Positions 41,804 through 51,082 of a stretch of DNA of 64,000 bases are shown piece after piece. The position numbers were made by a program, and so were the translations under genes. The DNA is from Streptomyces diastatochromogenes (lineage in GTDB: Bacteria > Actinomycetota > Actinomycetes > Streptomycetales > Streptomycetaceae). The stretch covers positions 6,510,001 through 6,574,000 of the forward strand of contig JAPTYK010000001.1 of the NCBI GenBank assembly GCA_026913215.1. Reading direction: 5' to 3'. The notes beneath the pieces are model-generated. The model made no database searches. It saw only the letters and a program-made list of their open reading frames with translations, and was not told the origin of the DNA. Positions within the stretch are counted from its first letter, which is position 1. Every line of letters starts with the position of its first letter.

Positions 41804-42791
41804 ATGGTCGTGCCCCAGCCCGTCGTCGCCCCGCCCGCGCGGGCGGCCGTCTTCCTGGTCGTCACCGTCAATCCGGGCGGCGAGAGCGCGGTGCGGGAGG
41901 CGCTCGGGGACCTGACGGGGCTGACCCGTTCGGTGGCGTTCCGTTCCCCGACTCGGCCCTCAGCTGTGTCGTCGGCATCGGCTCCGAGGCCTGGGACCGG
42001 CTCGTCGGCGGCCCCCGCCCCCGCGAGCTGCGTCCCTTCCCGCCCCTGAGCGGCCCCCGTCACCGCGCCCCCGCCACCCCCGGCGACCTGCTCTTCCATC
42101 TGCGGGCCCGGCGCCTGGACCTCTGCTTCGAACTGGCCCGGCACGTCCTGGCCGCCCTGGGCGGCGCGGTGACCGTCGTCGACGAGGTGCACGGCTTCGC
42201 GTACTTCGACGACCGCGACCTGCTCGGATTCGTCGACGGCAGCGAGAACCCCGAGGGCGTGACGGCGGCCGAAGCGGTCCACATCGGCGACGAGGACCCG
42301 CACTTCCGGGGCGGCAGCTATGTGTTCGTCCAGAAGTACGTGCACGACATGGCGGCCTGGGACGCGCTCACCGTCGAGCAGCAGGAGCACGCCATCGGGC
42401 GCCGCAAAGGGTCCAACATCGAACTGTCCGACGACGTCAAGGCCCCCGACTCGCACGTCGCGCTGAACACGATCACCGACGAGAACGGCGTCCAGCAGCA
42501 GATCTTCCGCGCGAACATGCCCTTCGGGCGGATCGGCACCGGCGAGTTCGGCACCTACTTCATCGGCTACGCGCGGACGCCCGCCGTGACCGAGCGGATG
42601 CTCCGCAACATGTTCCTCGGGGATCCCCCCGGCACCACCGACCGCATCCTCGACTTCTCCCGGGCCGTGACCGGCTGCCTCTTCTTCGTGCCGAGCGCCG
42701 GCCTCCTCGACGACCTTCCCGCCCCCTCGGCCGCCGCGGTCCCCGGGGAGTCCCTGGGCATCGGCGGCCTGAAAGGAGCCCCGTCCCATGA
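41804..42791 (+). CDS. DyP-type peroxidase, encapsulin cargo
   Basis: ATG 41804 after GGGGGAGTGTC. About 330 residues. The haem-peroxidase landmarks are GFVDGSENPEG (the catalytic Asp of GxxDG), KAPDSHVALN (proximal His) and IFRANMPFG (distal Arg). The C-terminus carries an encapsulin targeting peptide, ESLGIGGLKGAPS, like the SLGIGSLKG tail of known cargo. A break near 41945 separates VAFRSP from PDSALSCVVGIGS. A second missing base near 42786 hides the stop, which should be the TGA overlapping the encapsulin ATG. It uses H2O2 to oxidise dyes and lignin-like phenols inside the nanocompartment. Confidence 0.92.
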
Positions 42792-43600
42792 CGTCCCCCG
42801 AGTCCACCAGCAACCTCCACCGCGCGCTCGCCCCGATCACCGCCGCCGCGTGGGCCGAGATCGAGGAGGAGGCCCGCCGCACCTTCCGCCGCAACGTCGC
42901 CGGGCGCCGCGTCGTCGACGTCCCCGACCCGGAGGGCCCCGAACTCTCCGCCGTCGGCACCGGCCACCTCTCCGAACTGACCGCGCCGACGCCCGGCGTG
43001 AGGGCGCGGCTGCGCGAGGCGCGGCCCCTCGTAGAGCTCAGGGTGCCGTTCACCGTCGACCGGGCCGCCGTCGACGACGTCGAGCGCGGCTCGAAGGACT
43101 CCGACTGGCAGCCCGTCAAGGACGCCGCCCGCGCCCTGGCGCTCATCGAGGACCGCATGGTCTTCGAGGGGTACGAGGCCGCAGGGGTCGAAGGCTGCGC
43201 GCCCGCAGCTCCAACCCGGTGCTGCGGCTGCCCCCGAGCCCCGCGACTACCCCGACGCCGTCAGCAGGGCCCTCACCTCCTGCGGCTCGCCGGCGTCGAC
43301 GGTCCGTACGCGCTGCTGCTCGGCGCCGACCAGTACCGGGCCGTCAGCGAGACCTCCGACCACGGCTACCCGATCGCGGCCCACCTCGCCCGGATGCTCG
43401 ACGGCTCCCCGATCTGGGCGCCCGCCCTCGACGGCGGCTTCGTCCTCTCCACCCGGGGCGGCGACTTCGCCCTGCGCCTCGGCCAGGACGTGGCCATCGG
43501 CTACACCGCGCACGACGCGGACAGCGTCGAGCTGTACCTCCAGGAGACCCTCACCTTCCTGGCCTACACGGACGAGGCCGTCGTCGTCCTGGAGCCCTGA
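42788..43600 (+). CDS. Family 1 encapsulin shell protein
   Basis: ATG 42788, overlapping the end of the DyP gene. About 268 residues with the HK97-like encapsulin pattern: LHRALAPITAAAWAEIEEEARRTF at the N-terminus, NVAGRRVVDVPDPEGPELSAVGTG, VELRVPFTVDRAAVDDVERG, PYALLLGADQYRAVSETSDHGYP and ETLTFLAYTDEAVVVLEP at the end. Sixty or more copies assemble into a shell holding the DyP cargo. One or two indels lie between 43195 and 43250 (SNPVLRLP follows in another frame). Confidence 0.92.
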   Translation: MTSPESTSNLHRALAPITAAAWAEIEEEARRTFRRNVAGRRVVDVPDPEGPELSAVGTGHLSELTAPTPGVRARLREARPLVELRVPFTVDRAAVDDVERGSKDSDWQPVKDAARALALIEDRMVFEGYEAAGVEGCAPAAPTRCCGCPRAPRLPRRRQQGPHLLRLAGVDGPYALLLGADQYRAVSETSDHGYPIAAHLARMLDGSPIWAPALDGGFVLSTRGGDFALRLGQDVAIGYTAHDADSVELYLQETLTFLAYTDEAVVVLEP

Positions 43601-43603
43601 GCC

Positions 43604-44242
43604 GTGGACCCGAGGCGGTCCGGCGCCGTGTCCCGGCTCGCCGCGTCGGCGCTCGCCGGCGCGGCGACCGGCGCGGTCGTCGCCGCCCTGACCCACACGC
43701 CGCTGGGCGTCCTCGCCGGCATCGCCGCCGCCGAGACCCTCTTCGTCGTCACCGGCTGGCTCGTCCTGTGGCCCATGGACGCCGCCACGACCCACCGGAA
43801 CGTCCGGCGCGAGGAGTTCCGGCCCGTCGTCGAGGAACTCGTCGTCGTCGCGACCTCCCTGTGCGGGCTCGTCGGCATCGTCGTGCTGCTCCTGGTGGGC
43901 AGGACCGACCTGAGCCACGCGGCGGCCGCGACGGCGCTCTGCGGCGTCTTCATGGCCTGGGCGGCGCTCCACCTCATGTACGCCACCCGGTACGCGTACC
44001 TCTACTACGCCCCGACGCCCGGCGGCGGCATCGACTTCAACTCCCAGGCCCCGCCGAAGTACAGCGACTTCCTCTACTTCAGCTTCAACCTCGGCATGAC
44101 CTACCAGGTCTCCGACACGAACGTCTCCAGCCCCACGGTCCGCTCGGTCGTCCTGCGGCACTGCCTGCTGTCGTACGTCTTCGGGGCGAGCATCCTGGCC
44201 ACCACCATCAACCTGGTCTCCGGGATCGTCACGGGCCACTGA
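43604..44242 (+). CDS. DUF1345 membrane protein
   Basis: Intact, 212 residues from GTG 43604, 3 nt after the encapsulin stop. Five or six membrane helices (LAASALAGAATGAVVAAL, AETLFVVTGWLVLWPMD, VVVATSLCGLVGIVVLLLVG). The DUF1345 signature is YLYFSFNLGMTYQVSDTNV with VRRHLLSYVFG-like VVLRHCLLSYVFGASIL. Function unknown. It is probably cotranscribed with DyP and encapsulin. Confidence 0.85.
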   Translation: MDPRRSGAVSRLAASALAGAATGAVVAALTHTPLGVLAGIAAAETLFVVTGWLVLWPMDAATTHRNVRREEFRPVVEELVVVATSLCGLVGIVVLLLVGRTDLSHAAAATALCGVFMAWAALHLMYATRYAYLYYAPTPGGGIDFNSQAPPKYSDFLYFSFNLGMTYQVSDTNVSSPTVRSVVLRHCLLSYVFGASILATTINLVSGIVTGH

Positions 44243-44246
44243 GCCG

Positions 44247-45059
44247 TCAGCGCCACCACGGCTCGCGCACGTAACGGCTCTCCTCGCTCACGCACCCGGA
44301 GCCGTTGGAGATCTGCTCCGCGTCCAGGTTCCAGCCGACCACGCCGTCGCCCTTGCGGCTCAGCTCGATCAGCCGGTCGCTCTCCGTCCGGGTGCCGGCG
44401 GTGACCCGGCACTCCACGATCGACGTCCAGGACTGCCCGTCGAGCGCCGACACGAACGCCAGGAGCGGCAGCACGAGCACCGTCAGGGCCAGGGCCACCC
44501 ACTGCTCGGCGCCGGCGGCCCGGCGCAGCCACGGGGCGGCCGGTAGCCGGGTTCGTGGAGGGTCCGCTCCCGCCCGTTCCGGTGGTGCGGGCGGCGCCGC
44601 CCGTGCGGTACTCCACGACCACGCCCTGCCGCAGCGCGAAGGCGGCGAGCCCGTGCCGAGGCCCCACCACGGCCCGAAGAAACAGGCGTCGACGACCCCA
44701 CGGCGACCGGGTTGACCACCGTGAGCGCCGCCCGGCGGAACGCCCCGCCGGGCCGCTCCCGAGGGGACCGCCCGCGCGCGGCGAACAGGGCGAAGACCAC
44801 GCGGGAGACGACGACGCCGAGCACCGACCCGAGGAGCGGGTCCGTGATCACCATGCCGATCAGGATGTCCGGCCAGTTCGCCGGCTCCATGCCGACCAGC
44901 ACGTCCCGCACGGCGTCGCCGCCGCCGACCGTGTAGGCCAGCTTCGTGACCGGCACCGCGAGGGCGAGCGCCACCAGGACGGTGTGCCCGGGGCCGCCCT
45001 GCGGTCGGCCGCCCGGACCTCCTGGCGGCCCGGCGGGAAGGGTCGGCGGTGTCCGGCAC
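44247..45059 (-). CDS. Predicted membrane protein (frameshifted)
   Basis: GTG 45057-45059, almost touching the stop of the GreA-like gene (45063). About 270 residues: four hydrophobic helices (VLVALALAVPVTKLAYTVGG, ILIGMVITDPLLGSVLGVVV, LTVVNPVAVG, WVALALTVLVLPLLAFVSAL), then an outside domain with two Cys (SIVECRVTAGT, GSGCVSEES) ending YVREPWWR. At least three indels (about 45000, 44690, 44540). I do not recognise a family. The loop DPLLGSVLGVVVSRVVFALF suggests a DUF4184/ABC-like fold, but this is weak. Confidence 0.55.
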   Translation of the reverse strand: MPDTADPSRRAARRSGRPTAGRPRAHRPGGARPRGAGHEAGLHGRRRRRRAGRAGRHGAGELAGHPDRHGDHGPAPRVGARRRRLPRGLRPVRRARAVPSGAARRGVPPGGAHGGQPGRRGVVDACFFGPWWGLGTGSPPSRCGRAWSWSTARAAPPAPPERAGADPPRTRLPAAPWLRRAAGAEQWVALALTVLVLPLLAFVSALDGQSWTSIVECRVTAGTRTESDRLIELSRKGDGVVGWNLDAEQISNGSGCVSEESRYVREPWWR

Positions 45060-45062
45060 GCG

Positions 45063-45525
45063 TCAGCCGAGCGAGAGCACGACCGCCGTCGTCCGGCCCT
45101 CGGGTGTGTCGTACGTGACGGTGTCCCCGGCGCCGTGGCCGAGCAGCGCCTTGCCGAGCGGGCTGTCGGCGGTCACCAGGCCCGCGTCCAGGGCGTTCGC
45201 CAGCTCTCCGATCCGGACGGTCGACTCGGTGCCGTCCGCGAACCGCAGGGTCACGCTGCTGCCCACGCCGACCGCGTCGGTGGACGGCGCCCGGCGACGG
45301 CCCCTCCCGGAGGCGGCCCTCGATCTCGGTGACGCGGGTGTCGAGCCGGTCGAGCTCGTCGGCCCGCTGCAGCTCGTCCGCCTGGTCGGCCCGGTCGCCG
45401 ACCTCGTCGCCGCCGCCGTCCCGCAGCGTGGCGGCGACGGCCTCGCGCTCGGTGCGCAGATCGGCGAGCTCGCGCTCCAGCGCCTCGCGGGCGTCGGCGC
45501 CGAGGGGCTCGGGTCCACCGGTCAT
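45063..45525 (-). CDS. GreA/GreB-family transcription factor (one frameshift)
   Basis: ATG 45523-45525 after GGGAGCAGCA. About 153 residues: an N-terminal coiled coil (ALERELADLRTEREAVAATL, DELDRLDTRVTEIEGRL) and a C-terminal FKBP-like domain (SSVTLRFADGTESTVRIG, ADSPLGKALLGHGAGDTVTY). The coil tip carries acidic residues (GGGDEVGDRADQADE), as in GreA. It would act in the RNA polymerase secondary channel. It is a paralogue-type GreA rather than the canonical greA, which normally has no MTGGPEPLGADARE extension. One indel near 45300. Confidence 0.82.
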
Positions 45526-45621
45526 TGCTGCTCCCGATTCTGCGGCGGCGCGGACGGACGCCACGGGTGAGGGCCACGGACGAGTGCCTGGGATCATTCA
45601 GGACAATTCGGAGATTATCAG

Positions 45622-46862
45622 TCAGCTGCCGCTCGGACTCGGCTTGGCCTCCACCACCGGGATGTCGAAGACGTGGCCCGGGGTCACGACGCGGGTGATG
45701 GCCTGCCCGAAGAGCGTGCTCGGCTCGTTGTCGTCGTGCAGCACGTCCGTGTTGAGGAGGACGACCAGGGTGGCCTTCGCCTCCGGCAGATAGACCGTGA
45801 GCGACTCGTACCCCGGCAGGGAGCCGTTGTGCCCGATCCAGCCCTGGATGTCGAAGATGCCCAGGCCGTAGCCCGCGCCGGGGATGCCCGAGGGGTACGT
45901 GCGCAGCCGCTCGGCCTGCGTCTTCGGCGTGAGGAGCGTCCCGGTCGCGACCACCCGGGCCCAGGTGCGCATGTCCTGGAGGTCGGAGATCATCGCACCG
46001 GCCGCCCAGCCCCAGGAGGGGTTCCAGTCGGTGGAGTCCTCCAGCTTCCCCGAGGCGGTCTGCTCGGTGTAGCCGTGGGCGTGCGGGCTCGGGAACGCGG
46101 CGTCCGTCGGGAACACCGTGTGGCGCAGGCCCGCCGGCTCGATCACGTTCTTCTGGACGAACTCGTCCAGCGGCGTCCCGCTGACCTTCTCCACGACGAG
46201 CCCCAGCAGGATCAGGTTCGTGTTGCAGTAGTCGAACTCGGCGCCCGGCTGGAACAGGACCGGGTGCTTGAAGGAGTACGCGAGCAGCTCCTGCGGGGTG
46301 AAGGGCCGGTACGGATCGGACGTGAGCGCCTTGTAGAAGCCCTCGTCCGCCGAGTAGTTGAAGAGACCGCTGCGCATGGACGCCAGGTTGCGCAGGGTGA
46401 TGCGGTCGCCGTTCGGCACGCCGTCGACGTACTTCGAGATCGGGTCGTCGATGCCCACCTCGCCCCGGTCGGCCAGTTCGAGCAGGGCGGTCACCGTGAA
46501 CGTCTTGGTCTCGCTGCCGATCCGCATATAGAGCCCGGGGTCCATCGGCTGCCCCGTCGCCTTGTCGGCGACGCCGAAGGAGCGGATGTACGTGCCCTTG
46601 CCGGGCGCGGAGAGGCCCACCGTGACGCCCGGGACGCCCGTCTCCTTCATCACGTCCTGGACGGCCCGGTCCAGGCGGGCGGCGACGGCCGGGGTGAGCT
46701 CGGGAAGCCCGCGTCCGCCGACGGGGAGGGCCGCCGCCACGAGGGCGGCGGGACCGGGGGTTCGGCGGCGAAGGCGGCGCCCGCGCCGACGGGGGCGACG
46801 AGGACGCCCAGGGCCGCGAACGTCACGCAGACGCGCCGGATCCGTGTGTGCGAGTACCTCAC
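45622..46862 (-). CDS. Secreted serine hydrolase, class C beta-lactamase / DD-peptidase family
   Basis: GTG 46862 follows GGAGGCCCGCC. Signal peptide RRVCVTFAALGVLVAPVGAGAAFA, then a break near 46755 into the mature protein. Active-site motifs of the S12 family: SxxK in RIGSETKTFT, YxN in FDYCNTNLILLG and HxG in IGHNGSLPGYE. It probably acts on D-alanyl peptides or on small esters. About 410 residues. It is monocistronic; the GreA-like gene begins about 100 nt after it in the same direction. Confidence 0.88.
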
Positions 46863-47022
46863 GGCGGGCCTCCTGCCGGCCGGGGACAACACTCCGGTTC
46901 CAGGCTAGGACGGCGTGGACGCCCCCGCATCGGGACCGGGCCCGTCTGTTAGGTTGCGGGTCCCCGCCCGGGAGCCTCCGCCCCGGGCCCTCCGCCCCTG
47001 GTCAGAGAGGGAAAAGCGCACG

Positions 47023-47694
47023 ATGGCCGTCATCCACCACACCACGATGCAGCCCACCAAGCTGGAGCTGCTCACCTCGTGGCTGCCCGGCCGCACCTGG
47101 TACACCGGCGGGGCCGAAGCGCCGAGCCCGGTCAAGGCGGGCGGCTTCCGGCTCGACGACCCGGCGGGCGAGGTGGGCATCGAGTTCATGGCGGTCACCG
47201 ACGGTACCGGCCCGGACGCGGTCACCCACCTGGTCCCCATGACCTACCGGGGCGCGCCCCTGGAGGGCGCCGGGCACGCCCTCATCGGCACCTCCGAGCA
47301 CGGCGTCCTCGGCACCCGCTGGATCTACGACGGCGCCCACGACCCGGTGCTCGTCGCCCAGTTGTACGCCCTGCTCGCCGGCCGCGCCGAGGCCCAGCAC
47401 CAGAACGTCGACGACACGACCGACCCCACCGTCGCCGCCTCCCTCGTCCCCGCCGGCACCGGAGCCGAGCTCGTCCGGGTCGAGGAGGGCCCCGACCACA
47501 CCGACGTGGTCGTACGGGAGACCGGCGCGGCCGCGCCGCTGACGCTCCGGATCCGGCGCGTCCTGCGCCCCGGCGCGGACGGCGGACCGGGCCGCGGCCG
47601 GGTCACGGCCGAGTGGCGCCTCGCCGACGGCACCACCGCCCGCGGCGCCTACGCCGTCGCCCTCGCCGAACAGCCCCGCCCCACACCCAGTTGA
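47023..47694 (+). CDS. Maltokinase N-terminal cap-like protein
   Basis: Intact, 223 residues from ATG 47023 after GAGAGGGAAAAG. The sequence MQPTKLELLTSWLPGRTWYTG, then FMAVTDGTGPDAVTHLVPMTYRGAPL and GTSEHGVLGTRWIYDGAHDP, matches the cap domain of actinobacterial maltokinase (Pep2) without the kinase domain. Such stand-alone caps are common in Streptomyces; their function is unknown, perhaps related to glycogen or trehalose. Its 3' end overlaps the antisense peptidase-like gene. Confidence 0.8.
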   Translation: MAVIHHTTMQPTKLELLTSWLPGRTWYTGGAEAPSPVKAGGFRLDDPAGEVGIEFMAVTDGTGPDAVTHLVPMTYRGAPLEGAGHALIGTSEHGVLGTRWIYDGAHDPVLVAQLYALLAGRAEAQHQNVDDTTDPTVAASLVPAGTGAELVRVEEGPDHTDVVVRETGAAAPLTLRIRRVLRPGADGGPGRGRVTAEWRLADGTTARGAYAVALAEQPRPTPS

Positions 47695-48353
47695 CCTCCG
47701 CCTTCGCGAGCGGCGGGTCCTCGAAGAGCTCCCGGAGCGGGACGGCGACGTTCCCCGTGCGGTAACGGCCGCCGAAGCGCAGCCCGAGGACCCGGTGGTC
47801 GGCGAGGCCGCACACCGGGGACCCGCTGTTGCCCCCGAGGGTCGAGCAGTCGTCCTTCATCATCGGACCGCCGGGGCGAACCCGGTGGCCGCTCCCGGCT
47901 GGAGCCGCTTCACGTCGTAGACGTCCATGAAGATCCGGCCCATCGACTCGGGCCCGTCGCGCCGCCCGTCCCGGGCCGGATGGCCGATCACGTGCACCGG
48001 ACGGCCCGGCAGGTCGGCGGCGCGTCCGCCGCGACCGCGAGCGGCGTCGGCAGACCGCCCTCCGACACGGCCCCCGCAGCGGCGCCGTGTCGACGTCGGG
48101 ACGGACGCCGATGACGTCGGTGATCTCGTACGGCACCGGGGGCCGGGCGGCGCGCCCTCGACGGGCAGCTCCTCCGCCGGGTCTACCCGCGCCGACATGC
48201 CGAACTCCAGGGTCCAGCGCCCGTCCTCGAAGCGGGCGCACTCGGCCGCCACGTGACGGTTCGTCATCACCGTGCGCGGGCCGACCAGGAAGGCCGTGCC
48301 GATCCAGTCCGGGCGGGGGTGCCCGGTGACCTCGACCCGGCCGACCCCTCTCG
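47603..48353 (-). CDS. Trypsin-like peptidase, probably cytosolic (frameshifted, ends uncertain)
   Basis: No signal peptide is visible. The S1 fold is recognisable: GTAFLVGPRTVMTNRHVAAE (His), then DVIGVRPDVDTAPLRG (candidate Asp), GRPVHVIGHPARDG, IFMDVYDVKRLQPG, and Ser in DCSTLGGNSGSPVCGLADH. It ends LFEDPPLAKAEVN. At least three indels (near 48330, 48010 and 47870), and neither the start nor the stop can be fixed. GTG near 48353 is a guess. It lies directly downstream of the NUC endonuclease on the same strand, an association sometimes seen as a fusion. It overlaps the end of the maltokinase-cap gene. Confidence 0.65.
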
Positions 48354-48425
48354 TCGTTCCACCGGGCGGGAACGGCCGCGATCGCCGCCCCCGGACCCGG
48401 TCCGGGCCTGGTCCCCAGGAAAGCC

Positions 48426-49301
48426 CTAGGGGTGCAGCACCATGTCCGCGTGCGACTCCAGGCGCCGCCAGCGCTCCTCCGGGGCGTGGAACGCCGGCAT
48501 CACGTCCACGTCCGGCAGTGGCCCGAACTCCAGCTCGGTGATCTCCGCGACGTCCGAGACGGGCACCTGGTACATGCGGTACGGGCCCAGTGGCGGCGGC
48601 GCGCCGGCCGTCGCCCCCGCCAGGGCCCGGTCCGCGTCCCGGCTGAGGTCGGGGCTCTGGTCGAGGACGTACGCGGCGGCGGCGAGCGCCCCGTCCTGGA
48701 TGAACGCCGCCACCTTCCAGAACCGCAGCGGCACCTGCAGTCCCCGGTAGGGCGGGTCGGAGTCCTGGAGCACCGGGCCGGTGAGGACCGTCAGCTTCCG
48801 GTCGTACTCGGCGGCGTTGTCGAGGAGGTAGTTCTCCAGGCCCTGCCAGAGCTCCTTGCCCTGGTTGAAGACGTCCACCTGGGGAGCCGCGTTGGTGAAG
48901 TGGAAGGTGTCCGCGTCGGCCTGGGACGCCAGGGCCGACGGCCCCCAGACGGGATCGAGGCGGCGCACCAGATGGCCCCGGTCGAGGCTGTTGTTCCGGT
49001 AGATCTCGTCGCCGGCCTGCTGCTCCTCCGGCAGCCGGGGGTCGAACGCCCAGACGTCCTCCCGGGGCGTGTCGAGGAGGAGCTCCCGCCCCTCGATGCA
49101 GACCGCGGTCGAGGCGGCCAGCCGCCGGTCGGGGCGGAAGACCACGGTGAAGTGGGTGTACGGCAGGATCACCGTCTCGATCGTGTCCCGGACCGGGAGC
49201 GCCAGCGGGACGACGGGGCCGAGGAAGGCCTCGTCGTAGCCGGTGCGGTCGGCGAGTGCGGCCGGACGCCCGGGAGGGAGCGGCGCATCGGATGGGTTCA
49301 T
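48426..49301 (-). CDS. DNA/RNA non-specific endonuclease (NUC family)
   Basis: Intact, 291 residues from ATG 49299-49301. The NUC signature is NNSLDRGHLVRRLDPVWG with catalytic His (DRGH). The metal-binding Asn is in FTNAAPQVDVFNQGKELWQGLE. VLTGPVLQDSDPPYRGLQVP and FWKVAAFI are also family-typical. No clear signal peptide: the N-terminus NPSDAPLPPGRPAALADRTG is Pro/Ala-rich, so it may be cytosolic or carried by another route. The open frame runs to 49571, but no ribosome binding site or conserved sequence supports it. The downstream neighbour is a trypsin-like peptidase. Confidence 0.88.
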   Translation of the reverse strand: MNPSDAPLPPGRPAALADRTGYDEAFLGPVVPLALPVRDTIETVILPYTHFTVVFRPDRRLAASTAVCIEGRELLLDTPREDVWAFDPRLPEEQQAGDEIYRNNSLDRGHLVRRLDPVWGPSALASQADADTFHFTNAAPQVDVFNQGKELWQGLENYLLDNAAEYDRKLTVLTGPVLQDSDPPYRGLQVPLRFWKVAAFIQDGALAAAAYVLDQSPDLSRDADRALAGATAGAPPPLGPYRMYQVPVSDVAEITELEFGPLPDVDVMPAFHAPEERWRRLESHADMVLHP

Positions 49302-49473
49302 ACGATGTAAGTACCGCGCCGAGGGGGTCGCGCTCGGCGCCGGACCACAGGTCACTCGAACAGACCCCGGCGCCCCTCCGTACTCCGCACGGCCGCCGAC
49401 GGCCCCGTCAACGGGCCCGGCCCAGAGCCCGGAGCTCTCCCTGACCGGCGGCCCGGCCCCGGAAAACAACGAA

Positions 49474-49499
49474 GGCAAGGAGGAACACCTCTCCTTGCC
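49474..49499. repeat. 9-bp hairpin upstream of the rifampin monooxygenase
   Basis: GGCAAGGAG (49474-49482) and CTCCTTGCC (49491-49499) close an 8-nt loop. It lies just before the longer palindrome and shares the CAAGG/CCTTG core with it. It may be a terminator remnant or a second binding site. Confidence 0.5.
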
Positions 49500-49516
49500 A
49501 CTCTCAGAGTATAGCG

Positions 49517-49545
49517 CATGGGGGCCTTGCGGCAAGGCCCCCATG
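49517..49545. promoter_or_regulatory. Rifamycin-associated-element-like palindrome
   Basis: CATGGGGGCCTTG (49517-49529) and CAAGGCCCCCATG (49533-49545) flank CGG: a perfect 13-bp inverted repeat. The GC arms around TTGCGGCAA agree with my recollection of the RAE, the inverted repeat found before rifampin-inactivation genes. TATAGC (49510-49515) just upstream is a likely -10, which places the element at the start of transcription, 53 nt before the monooxygenase. Confidence 0.75.
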
Positions 49546-49597
49546 TGTCGCAAAATCTCCGTTCGAAGCAAGGAACTGCGGAAAACGGGGCGTACTG

Positions 49598-51023
<1,426 letters not shown>

Positions 51024-51082
51024 CCGGGACGGCGCACGTCGTGGGCCGGGGCCCCGTCCGGCGGAGCAGGGGCGGACGGGCC

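Noticed and set aside
49301..49571. Longer nuclease start at 49571
   Set aside because: The extra 90 codons cover the RAE-like palindrome and hairpin and have no ribosome binding site or conserved sequence.
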